DNA of 64,000 nucleotides from Stictocephala bisonia (lineage: Eukaryota > Arthropoda > Insecta > Hemiptera > Membracidae): assembly GCA_035578905.1 (NCBI GenBank), contig JAQJVL010000123.1:1798001-1862000 (forward strand), given 5' to 3'. Below are positions 33,779 through 43,481 of the stretch, piece by piece (the stretch's first letter is position 1; each line of letters begins with the position of its first letter). Both the position numbers and the translations under genes were made by a program. The notes beneath the pieces were generated by a model, which saw only the letters and a list, made by a program, of their open reading frames with translations, did no database searches and had not been told where the DNA came from.

Positions 33779-34570
33779 TGACAATGTAGCTGCCAGCTCA
33801 AGGGTTAAGATAGAAAAAAGTCAGGCCGTAAATGGCTTTAAAACTCATTTAATAACATTGTCAGTTCTAGTTAGTTAGTTAGTTAGTTTGGGGATATACA
33901 GTTGGTCCAGCCAACCCTTGCAACGAAGCCTGAGGCTTTTTGTGCCAATCCCGGTGCCTAATCGTCGTAAAGCTGGCAATCCTTGACCAGGTCAAGGAGC
34001 TTCTTCACTAGATTAGTAATTTCCGACTGTCCCAGAGGTAAGCCTTCAAAAGTGCTCTTCTCCTGGCACCAAGGGCCTCGCACTCCAGGACAATGTGTTC
34101 TGCCGACTCTTCGTCCTCCCCACAGAGGCGACAGATGGGATCCTCCGTAAAGAGTCCCACTGTTCTTAGATGCCTCCGGAATTTGCCGTGACCGGTGATG
34201 AGTCCCACCACCAGCTTGATGTGCATTGTCAGTTCTAAGTAAGGAGAAATATTGCATTAAAGTCATATTAGATGGAGATGAATTATCTTTAATTGAATAT
34301 ACAAAATTTTTGGGAATTTAACTAGACAGAAATTTGAATTGAAGATCGGACATTAATTTTGTCTTCGAAAGGCTTATAATCAGAGAGATAATTCATTTTA
34401 AAATTAAACTAATTATTCTTTTCCGTTATTCAATTTTGGGGCATAATCAATTCAGAGGCTTTTACCAATTTTCAAGATTCAATAAAAGTATTGCACGATT
34501 GATTGAAATGGTGTTTTTCACTCTACTTATTGGGGCCTGTGAGATTTCACTTTAAAATATAATATTCTAC
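33779..34570 (+). mobile_element. Old LINE RT fragment, interrupted
   Basis: A plus-strand remnant with KSQAVNGFKTHL before the insertion. After it (34238 on) comes a decayed thumb region with SLIEYTKFLGI (the '..FLGI.LD' block) and FWG. Many stops. A different LINE is inserted at 33870-34223, with the split ends matching across a 14-bp duplication. Confidence 0.65.
33870..34223 (-). mobile_element. I-type LINE 3' end with 14-bp target duplication
   Basis: A minus-strand frame with LVVGLITGHGKFRRHL and ICRLCGEDEESAEHIVLECEAL, a Cys-Cys-His-Cys-type C-terminus matching the element at 14760-15356. Its 3' tail is (AACT)n, seen on the plus strand as GTTAGTTAGTTAGTT. The direct repeat CATTGTCAGTTCTA (33856-33869 and 34224-34237) flanks it exactly. 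Confidence 0.92.
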
Positions 34571-36120
34571 AATACCTATCTTGAGATAAGTTGTCTTTTT
34601 TTGCCAGAAAACAGATGGCATTACACACACCCAAGCTACATACAAAATCGTTAAATTATAGTTTGCTATTGACATAATAGAAAACTCTGTTTTTATAAAA
34701 AAATCTACAATGTGTTTAAACATTTATTTTGAGCAACTATCACAGAAAAGCAATGGTTGCACAAATGCCAACATAGTGATGTATTGGTCAGTTTCTTAAA
34801 TTGTTGACCTTCTAGAAAGTGAGTAACGTCATTAAGACTTAAACACCGGTTGCAAAGTATATATAATATAAAACTGTATATAATTTATGAACGTGTTATG
34901 AACAGTACTGTTACCCATGCTCATTTTGCTTGGTTGAAATCTGTTTTGGATAAGTATATAAGCTCTTGTAACAAAACATCAACTTGAACCATCAGAGAGT
35001 GTTTATGTGTCTTTGTATTTTCCTAAAAATAAATCTCATCTGAAAAGAACAACATTTGAGAATTTATGTAAAAGAAGTGACGAGGGCCATGGATACCATT
35101 TCATAATGACTTCAAACATTGCTTTGATCAATGAAACATTCATATGGAGTAATGAACAGTCATGGAGGTAGTATTTTTAGGTGTGTTAAAGTTCTGTAAA
35201 GAAGTAATAATATATTGTTTTTAAAGGAGTGGCTTATCTCCTTTTAAACCTTAACCCACCAATTCTAGAATGTTGCAGCCCCATTACCATAGGCAATGGG
35301 GCAACAACGCCAACGATAAAAATGGCAGAAAATGTTGCTGACTGGGCTGAAATTAAAAATCTTTGATGCTTAAGATTCAGCCACTTTTTATTCAGCTCAT
35401 TGGCGTCAAAATTACTCATCCAACTTAAGCTTATGCTCATGTGAACGATCATTAAGACCAAAGCAAATTATGAGGGCAGTTCTTTATACTTGTCTCAACT
35501 CTGTACTTAGGCCAGTACTGGTTTTATTAGTGATACAAATTCCTATTATTTGATCTTTTCCAAGGCTGACACGGAATGATACTAAGCTAATTTTGGAGGC
35601 CATCACCACCAAACTTGATGATAGCATCATGTTCATTCCTTCTACAATAAGAAGTTATGATTGCTTAACAAATATCTTCTTATCCATTGCTAAAGCTTGC
35701 ACACCAAGAGGATACATAAATAATAATAATATTTATTTCTAAAAAAATAGACACTATAAAAATATAAGAATACATAGTTTGGTACAACTTTGATCATAAA
35801 TAAACCAAAACAGACTGAAAAATAAACAATATATAAAATAGAACAAAATTGCAAATTCGTAATGCCTAAACAATATATAAAATAGAACAAAATTGCAAAT
35901 TCGTAATGCCAAGACAGACCATAATAAAAATTTTAACTTATTCAGTATTCACATAAATTTCTTAACTAACAACAGTAATATGCAATATTTTGAGAAATAA
36001 TTTGTAGAAAGGAGTATATACTAGGATGGAGTAAGGAATCAGATGACCATTACAAAGAGTTTAATGCCATCAAAAACTGCAACACTGCTAATATACTATA
36101 AAATTATTAGTATGTTTCAG
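34571..36120. other. IMPA1 intron 4, no gene recognised
   Basis: A+T-rich. It includes a 47-bp tandem duplication at about 35824-35916 (unit containing AACAATATATAAAATAGAAC). Confidence 0.5.
35824..35916. repeat. 47-bp tandem duplication
   Basis: Two nearly identical copies of a unit starting AACAATATATAAAATAGAAC and ending AAATTCGTAATGCC. Confidence 0.92.
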
Positions 36121-36127
36121 TGTATAA

Positions 36128-36430
36128 GTTAGGGTGGGTAGGTAGGTTATTTATTTGGTTGTTTGGTAGGTTGGTTAGGTTAGGGTGGGTAGGTAGTTAC
36201 GTACGTAAGTAGGTAGGTAGGTAGGTAGGTTAGGTTAGGGTGGGTAAGTAGGTAGGTTAGATTAGAGTGGGTAGCTAGGTAGGTTAGTTGGTTGGATGGC
36301 AGGTTGGTTAGGTTAGGGTGGGTACGTAGGTAGATAGTTACGTACGTAAGTAGGTAGGTTAGGGTGGGTAGGTAGTTTCGGACGTAAGTAGGTCAGTAGT
36401 TGGTTGATAGGTAGGTTAGGTTAGGTTACA
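36128..36430. repeat. TAGG/TTAGG-rich array
   Basis: About 300 bp built from GGTAGGTAGGTTAGG and GGTTAGGTTAGGGTGGGTA blocks, with TACGTACGTAAG inserts at regular places. It is strongly G-rich on the plus strand. The TTAGG content recalls the insect telomere repeat, but most units are the 4-bp TAGG. Confidence 0.9.
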
Positions 36431-36639
36431 TAATTACAGCTGTATAACATAGTTTCTATTTGGAGGAATTAAACGGAATCTGACCACGTTTTAAAATGAA
36501 GTAATTTTCAACTCCAAAACGCTGGGTGACAACTATTCGTAATTGTGTTGGCACTGCCTGGTAGCCAAGTAGGGAAGGGAGTCATTCTGTTCTGGAGAAG
36601 ACTGTTACATATAAGCACACAATAAGAAGCACCTATAAA

Positions 36640-36722
36640 CATATCTATTGACACTGCTATTGACATTGCTATTGACACTGCTATTGACAATGCTATTGAC
36701 ACTGCTATTGACACTGCTATTA
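36640..36722. repeat. 12-bp minisatellite
   Basis: About six copies of ATTGACACTGCT with small variations (GACATTGCT, GACAATGCT). Confidence 0.88.
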
Positions 36723-36730
36723 AACTGTAA

Positions 36731-37117
36731 CAAAATATTTATTTTGTTACACAAGCAGAAGACGAGTGGCAAGAAGAAGAAACGTTCCCTTCGAAGTGGC
36801 TGACGACCTGCGGAGACGAAGTGATCCTGTGTAAGTTCCGAGAGGCGCTTCGCACACTGGAAGCCGACGAAACGACACCGCTCTACGTGGACATTCAATG
36901 TTTGGCCACCATGACGGTTGACTATGCGATAAAAGAGTTTTGTGCCGAGTCTGCCGAGGGCACCGCTGCGTGGATCACGGTGAGATGTCCAGCCGACGCA
37001 ATTCCCGATGCTAAGCAGAACGCCTACATAAAGGAGAATGTAAATGGCCTGGCGTGGAACGTGGGTGTTATTGACGTCCATACACTGTCTGCGGAGACCG
37101 TCAATAACAAACTATAA
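36731..37117 (+). CDS. GC-rich orphan ORF (unknown)
   Basis: An open frame of 128 codons from after a stop at 36728 to TAA at 37117, with no usual ATG near its start. An AG acceptor-like site (TTTTGTTACACAAG, ending about 36754) precedes the part that looks coding, so it may be an exon. The protein is acidic and soluble-looking: EDEWQEEETFPSKWL, GDEVILCKFREALRTLEA, TTPLYVDIQCLATMTVDYAI, AWNVGVIDVHT. No membrane segment, and no domain I can name. Codon use is much richer in G and C (many -GAC, -GCC, -ACG codons) than the surrounding intron, which suggests a recently inserted or transferred gene piece. It could be a host exon, retrogene or element gene. Confidence 0.45.
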   Translation, partial: QNIYFVTQAEDEWQEEETFPSKWLTTCGDEVILCKFREALRTLEADETTPLYVDIQCLATMTVDYAIKEFCAESAEGTAAWITVRCPADAIPDAKQNAYIKENVNGLAWNVGVIDVHTLSAETVNNKL

Positions 37118-37119
37118 AG

Positions 37120-37745
37120 AGTGCAAGGAGAAAAAATAGGTTAAAACTGTTGAAAATATTAACTCTACCCACAGCAGCATAGAAGCATGGTCACTTTTAA
37201 AGAAACTCTATCGGCAAATCTCCACACCAAAGAGAAGTGCTCTGCCCAAAGGTCTCTAATATAACTAGAACATAATAGAATGTTTTATTTTCTTGTAATT
37301 GTTACAATTAATACATTTATTTTAATAAGACAATATATCTTTCCTTATAACCTTTTAGCCTCTTAAAAAAATCTAACTTAAAAACTAAATGAAATATACA
37401 CATATATATTTTAACAGAGAAAACAAAATATACTGTCAATAAACAAATTATTAAGAAAGTATAGGGCCTCTAAGGAAAATGTCTGTTGAGAGGTTCCTAC
37501 CATGCATACATAAAAACATTAATTTTAATGTGCATTATCTTAAAATTAGTGCAATATCTTGCACTCAATTGAAAAATCAATAATAATTCAAACTAACCAC
37601 AAATGTTAATAAAAATAGACTATGTGTTATCTGAAATAAAATCTGCTATTTTTTTTAATGAATACCTGTTTAAAAAAGTCAGGTATTCATTTAAAAAAAA
37701 AATTAGTTTCAAAATTAAGAGATATTTTTAACACATTCATACATT
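37120..37745. other. IMPA1 intron 4, A+T-rich
   Basis: No gene recognised. Near 37650-37700 an inverted pair around ATGAATACCTG/CAGGTATTCAT makes a small hairpin. Confidence 0.5.
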
Positions 37746-37749
37746 CAAC

Positions 37750-38320
37750 ATACACACTCTCCTTTAATAGTTTATATTTATAGTCAATAATACTATAAAA
37801 AATCTTATAGTATTATTTAATTTTGATTTCAAATGGCAAATGTGGGATTTCCAATTAAGTTCATAATTTAATATTACACCCAAATATTTAATTGTATTGA
37901 CTTTACTTACTGTAGCACAAGAGCTGCAGTTTGCTATGTCTCGACACAAACAATTTGCACACGGATATGTTACTTTTTCTGGAAAATCAATTTGTTGCCT
38001 TAGATTAAAATTTACAAACTTGGTTTTTTTCTGGACTTAATATCACATGATTTGTTGAAAACCAATATTTTAAAAATGTCAGATCCTCTTTCATTGCTTC
38101 CCTTATCTTCATCCAATTGCTTCCTCTGTAGCAAAGTGCTGTGTCATCAGCAAAAGATGTCAGGCTGCCTTGGAAAAGACCATTGCATAGGTCATTGATG
38201 TAGATTAAAAAAAGAATGCTCCTAAACGGATAGTCAGCATATAAAGTCAGTCTGCCATCCTTCTCACAAACATGTGCTTTAATCGTTAAATGAAATAAAA
38301 AAAGAGCCAACTGGCACCCC
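37750..38320 (-). mobile_element. LINE RT fragment
   Basis: A minus-strand piece with FLIYINDLCNGL, SFADDTALCY (the catalytic 'ADD' motif) and ILSPEKNQ, then VNTIKYLGVILNYELNWKSHI. Two frames separated by a stop and a shift. Jockey/CR1-type. It lies in IMPA1 intron 4. Confidence 0.85.
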
Positions 38321-38344
38321 TGGAAGTCTCCAGAAATGTTACGG

Positions 38345-38870
38345 AGGAAGTTAGATGAGGCGATTTCCGCTATACCAGCATGTAAAGCAGTCAGTCTTGA
38401 CGGTATCTTTCTAGAATTTCTGTTGTATGCTGTTAGTAGAGTGAAACAATGGCTTCAAACAGTCTACAATCACATACTATCTATTAGGAATTAAAAGTAG
38501 TAGCTGTTTTTAAGCCTGGTAAAGATCCCAATAGAGTGGAAAGTTATCGTCCCCAAATATCTCTTCTTAGTTTTTGTTACAAGTTACTGAAAGACTGTTA
38601 TAATTATCATCTATTTGATATAATAGAATATCATTCATTCTGTATTCTAATGTCCCAGTTGAGCAGGTATCCCAATTGCAAAGTTTAGAACAATTATATT
38701 TGAAGATGATATTGCTTAGCTTAGCTTACCAACATATGAACTTGATGCTATTGAAGAAACACTTACAAGTGACCTTACAGCCCTCAAAAAATATTTTAGA
38801 CTCTGAAATCTAAATCCTAGCACATCAAAAACTTGAATAGCCTGCTTCCACCTAAATAACACTATTATAA
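38345..38870 (+). mobile_element. Decayed LINE RT fragment, second family
   Basis: A plus-strand remnant: SLDGIFLEFL, then AVFKPGKDPNRVESYRP, then LLSFCYKLL (the RT finger 'P.K....YRPI.LL....K..E'), then EDDIA and TYELDAIEETLTSDL.AL. Stops and gaps throughout. A different family from its minus-strand neighbour. Confidence 0.7.
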
Positions 38871-39123
38871 AAAAAATATGTGAATAAATATATGTGACAT
38901 CATAATTACATCATATTATGTTTAATAGGTTGTGTTATTTTTTTTTCTTTGAGCAAACTATGATCGCTTTTTTGCCTAGTTTTATATTTGATAATTTGTT
39001 CACATGGGAAATGTTTGTATGACAAATACATCTTTACGATGCACAATCTACGGATTGTAGATTATTTATAGTAAGAGTTTAATATAAAATGAGTATTTAA
39101 ATAACTAATGTTGAACCCAATAG

Positions 39124-39275
39124 GTTGCGTTCATTGGGCTCAGCAGCGCTAAACATGGCAAGTGTAGCTTTGGGAGGAGTTGATGGTTATTTTGAGTCTG
39201 GGATACATGCCTGGGACATGGCTGCTGGTGATATCATCGTGAGAGAAGCTGGCGGAGTTGTCATAGATCCTACAG
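39124..39275 (+). CDS. IMPA1: Inositol monophosphatase, exon 5
   Basis: A 152-nt exon (acceptor AACCCAATAG, donor GTAAAT) with [24 protein letters not shown], then [19 protein letters not shown]. The WD Asp (residue 219) is the third metal ligand and active-site residue of the family (Asp220 in human IMPA1). 'R..GSAAL....VA.G..D.Y.E.....WD.AA' is the second signature of inositol phosphatases. Confidence 0.97.
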
Positions 39276-40219
39276 GTAAATCCTAAATTAGCATTCGGTC
39301 ACTCTTCCCCCCCCATATCTCCATATTTCCATAATCTCTCTTCTGTTGTTTGTAAAATATATCTATTTTTTTCTTCCCTTTGTATAGGTTTTATTGTATA
39401 TCTTCAAAAACAAGTTTAATATTTTTGTTTTTGAAACAGAAATCACTTTACATACTTTTTAATTACCTTAGTAGATACCTTTCTACACCAAACCATTAAG
39501 CCTCAGTTTAATTTAACCTCGTAACCTGAAACACCAGGTGTAATGTAATAATTGTTACATATTATCATTGTTAGTTTACAATGACGTCCACAACTATTTG
39601 ATTTCAATCTACCTCCAATCAAAATTTTAACACCTATCAGTGTATATAGCAGGGACTGATTTTCCTATTTGTGTGGAAATTAGCTTCATCTGTCATAATA
39701 AAAATAGGATAGTTTGAAAAAGAAATGTAGGTTGTGTTCAAACCTTTCTTTAGAATGAAGATAAAGTCTAACTGAGAATGCGGTTGTTGGGTTAATATCT
39801 GATGCTAAGATATCCTAAGATTATGTTCTTTGTATATTTTCAAAACAGAAGCGGGCCTATACCACTATTAAAGAAGCTGAGACATTGTCAGCTCAATTTG
39901 TCAGCAGCTTGATACTTTAAACCAGGATATCCACATCTGATGGTTACCACAGTTCATATATTGTCCAACGGAATATTGAGTATCAGGAGAGTCAAATAAA
40001 ATAAATGGTACCAGATAACTGGCACAACATTTCTCCCTTTCCCTTTGTTATGTTAGACTATTTAAAAAATGAAAAATACACCTAAATAAAAACAGATTTT
40101 CAATTGATTGTATTTCTAAGGAATGTAAAAACTAAACACTTATTTTATTTAAATAAATGTATGAAAAAATAATCTTCAAAAACAGTTGTTCAATTAATCA
40201 TATAGACAGATTTTATATA

Positions 40220-40830
40220 AACAACCTTCAACAATTTGAATTTTGGCTTCCGGCCTCCAGCACCAACTTAGTGGGGTGGTAAGTAAAACATTAATAATTG
40301 TAATTTGCAATTTTACTGAAAATTTAATCAAAATCGTTAGAATAAAGTTTGAAAAATTGCAGTTTTAAATGTTTTTGCCCGTAAAAAATGTTACAAGTCA
40401 AAAACTAGTCAAGCTAAATAGATACAGTTTTTACTAAAATATTTTAAATTGTAATTCACATATTTCCTGAAAATTTAATCAAAATCGTTAGCCATTTTTG
40501 AGAACATTCCATTTTTGTATGTTTTTGCCCATAAAAATGAAAAAAAACTAAAATTAAAAAAAAAGTAAAAACATGGTCTGTGGATATATTGGCTAAATAC
40601 ACCTACATACCAAATTTCATAAAAATTTATCTATCCGTTTGGTCTTCAGCGAACTGCACATACACACAGACACAGATAGGGACAGACATCACATTTGTTT
40701 TTGAAAAAAACCACTTTTTTGGGTTCAGGGCACCCTGAAACGGATTGTTAGACCAACTTGTAAACAGATTTTTTTGGACGATCACAATACTTTCTCTATG
40801 CTAACACATATAAGAGAAAGTAAAAACAAT
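40220..40830. repeat. Interspersed repeat with two internal units
   Basis: Starts near TTCCGGCCTCCAGCACCAAC. It has two related stretches of about 120 bp, each containing TGAAAATTTAATCAAAATCG and GTTTTTGCCC. It then has ACCAAATTTCATAAAAATTT, ATCCGTTTGGTCTTCAGCGA and CACACAGACACAGATAGGGA. The last parts are typical of 3' ends of insect retroposons. It fills IMPA1 intron 5. Confidence 0.6.
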
Positions 40831-40942
40831 AAAGACTACACTCCTCACTCATATTTGTTCTTATGTCTACATTTAGTATCTCAATGATTTATGAAAAATA
40901 ATACGTTTATTAGATGTGTGAAAATGATTGTTCTGCCAATAG

Positions 40943-41052
40943 GTGGACCTTTTGATCTAATGAGTGGGAAGGTCCTATGTGCTTCAACGAAGGAGTTGGC
41001 AGAGAAGTTGAGTTCTGCAATACAACAGTATTACCCTCCAAGAGATATTTAA
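40943..41052 (+). CDS. IMPA1: Inositol monophosphatase, exon 6 (end)
   Basis: A 110-nt last coding exon (acceptor TTCTGCCAATAG). It encodes GGPFDLMSGKVLCASTKELAEKL, then QQYYPPRDI and TAA. 'GGPFDLMS..V..A....LA' is the family C-terminal block. Total product 274 residues (human IMPA1 277), with every exon phase consistent. A candidate ATTAAA polyadenylation signal is at 41121-41126. Confidence 0.96.
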
Positions 41053-41855
41053 CACAATTCTCTTGTCATAAATGCAGTAGTGATCAGATCGTTTTAACTG
41101 TTACCCATGTGTGCTGTGCAATTAAAATCTTATATACTCGTTAAATTATCTATTACTGTATTATCATTCCTTCTATATTCTATTAAAAGTGACATATTAT
41201 AGTTAATTTTAGTATGAAAAGAATACTGAAAGGTTCCAGTTTGAGTTTAATAATTCTATACTGTGTTTTGTTTAACTTATAGTATTTATGAATGATAAAT
41301 GCGTAAATGAAATTAGTTACTTTATTTCAATGAACTGTAGCATTAAAATAGTCATACACTATTTTGTAAGGTTGTAGTAGATACAATCATGTTAATTTAT
41401 TGTGTATAATTTAAGAACATTTTTTAACATGGTATTTGTTGTGTACAAGGTTTGTTAAATTATAAGTCTTTTTTTGAGAACTTGTTAAAAGGTTGTTTTG
41501 AGAAGTATTGTAATTGAAATATTCCTTGTTAAATTTAAAGCTATGTATTAAAATGTTTTGTAACAATAACAAAATTGCAATGATGAATTTATTTGACTTT
41601 ATTGAGTATTTTCCCATTTAATTAACTTGAAGGTATATTAAATTTACCTTTTTTTACGTTCCATGTATGTTTTTTCTTGTATTCTTGCTTGTATCAATAC
41701 TCAATACATACTGATGCATATTGACTACACTTTATATTAACACTTAAAGTGGCACTCACATTTTTTGATATAATTTAAAAAAAAATGGTAAATTCTAAAA
41801 CTGGATTAGATCCACACAAGGTGATTGGGCTTAGATTGAATTAATTTACTGTTAT
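41053..41855. other. IMPA1 3' region and downstream
   Basis: A+T-rich 3' sequence. It holds the probable polyadenylation signal near 41121. No other gene seen. Confidence 0.45.
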
Positions 41856-41859
41856 TTAT

Positions 41860-42115
41860 TTATTCCTAAGATTCAATCTTCAAGATATGGACGATTATGG
41901 ATTTTGAATAGGTGTGATGAATGTAGATGAGGAAATCTAGTTTTTGTTACAAACTAAGGCCGACTATTCCTTAGAGAGTGTCATTAATTAATAGCCCGAT
42001 GAAAATGAAAAAATAGTAGTTATCAGCTGATCCCTTTTAAACTTTACTATGACTCAGATTGATATCGAACTGAGAATCTTTAGCTTTAACCTACTACGCT
42101 AGGAACCATTAAATA
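41860..42115 (-). repeat. tRNA-derived SINE, best copy
   Basis: On the minus strand, TAGCGTAGTAGG (42101-42090) matches the Pol III A box consensus TRGCNNAGYNGG at every position. AGTTCGATATC (42071-42061) matches the B box core. The spacing of about 18 nt between them is short but tRNA-like. The body matches 16540-16800 and 48185-48315. Confidence 0.85.
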
Positions 42116-42119
42116 AAAT

Positions 42120-42970
42120 TGAATTGCTAAACAGCTACATGATTTTGCATTAGAATAAAGTTCTCATTGTTTTGGGACGGATTGGTATGTTTTATGTATG
42201 CACATAAAACTAATGCCCAAAAAATGACTCATGATAAATCTAATGCCCAAATAATGACTCATGGGAACAAATCTCAACTTAGTTAATGTATTTATCTAGT
42301 TAGTTGAAGAAGGGAAGAGAGCTCTGAGGCCACTGTCCCTTGTTACCTTAGGTGTATTGTACTCTCCAGTTGCATACTACGATTGGGAGGGCCAGGCTTC
42401 AATGTCTGGTAATGGCCCCTAAGCCAAAAGTTGCCTACTATATAGTGGAGCTAATTTTAAGAAGCTTAACCAATTCCAGAATCTTTTTGCCACAATAGTT
42501 TCTGAATTCTTCCCTAATTCATCCCCCAAGAATTCCCTCAGTTCTAAGGCTTTCGTCTAAAAGTGTTTGGCAGACTTTTGAGTCTCCCCACAAGCCAGAA
42601 ACTGGTGTCTTCTCTATGGATCTTTACTTTTTCCAGTTTTCCTAAAAAGTGGCCATGCCCAGTTTTAACAGCAGTTACCTGTGTAATTATTATTATCTTT
42701 CTAACTTCAACTTTTGTTATTTAGTCAAAGAATTCTGTATAAAGTATTTCGCTTTAGTTATTTACACATTAAATATAATGATTCTATTTTTGTCCTGTAA
42801 ATAGTGTATTCTATGTAAATTTAGTTATGCACATTTTTATTTGAATATTATAGAGGAATGCTTTTTTTCTTTATTATTTTATTTTAATGTACAAAAATAA
42901 AATGTATAGCTTTTCAGATAAGAGTGAATAAAAAGAATTACTGTATGTGTTAGTATAACAAGTCTGAGTG
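42120..42970. other. Non-coding
   Basis: A+T-rich. A duplicated TAATGCCCAA(A/T)AATGACTC at 42212-42260 is the only notable structure. Confidence 0.5.
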
Positions 42971-42975
42971 TGTGC

Positions 42976-43205
42976 AATGACTACAAATACACTAAGACGA
43001 AAAGTAGCCATGTTAAAATTTCAGACCAGTCGTCCAGGTAGAAACTCGACTTTACGCAAACGGCCACTAGGAGGCACGAGCGCTCGCCCGCCTGCTCCCT
43101 GTCTTTCGGAGCAGCGCTCGTAGCGGCTGTTTGCGTAAGCTTCCCTCCCGCTTGTCTGAAAAATTCCCATAAGAACTTTTCGTCTTAGTGTATTTGTAGT
43201 CATTG
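42976..43205. mobile_element. MITE with 31-bp perfect inverted ends
   Basis: The first 31 bp, starting CAATGACTACAAATACACTA, are the exact reverse complement of the last 31. The interior is G+C-rich (CGAGCGCTCGCCCGCCTG, AGCAGCGCTCGTAGC) and also partly self-complementary, including TTTCAGACCAGTCG against CGCTTGTCTGAAA. A 7-bp GTGTGTG flanks both sides, but it is a simple repeat, so the target duplication is uncertain. No transposase. Confidence 0.92.
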
Positions 43206-43481
43206 GTGTGTGTGTGATTCAGTATTGAATTTAGCTTTTCAATATAAAATATGTTAGTTTAGTTTAATTACTTTATAAATAGTCAGGTTTAAATAAAGTT
43301 AAGCAAATATATAATTACTTTTTTATATTGAAGTACAGATTATTTTTTTATTTATCTTTAGTTGAGCTTAAGCGCAAAACATTTAAGTTAATTGATGGAA
43401 CCTCTATACAGGCATTTGCCTTCAGAGGCCCTAGTTATTTCCTTAAGATAAAAAACTCAATATTTAAGATTTTTTTTATTG

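Noticed and set aside
36128..36430. True telomere end
   Set aside because: Units are mixed and internal to a gene; at best interstitial.
36605..37081. Minus-strand 158-codon ORF opposite the GC-rich ORF
   Set aside because: Contains the translated 12-bp repeat and lies opposite the frame with better composition; shadow.
43182..43205. Firm GTGTGTG target duplication of the MITE
   Set aside because: It is a simple GT repeat on both sides, so not decisive.
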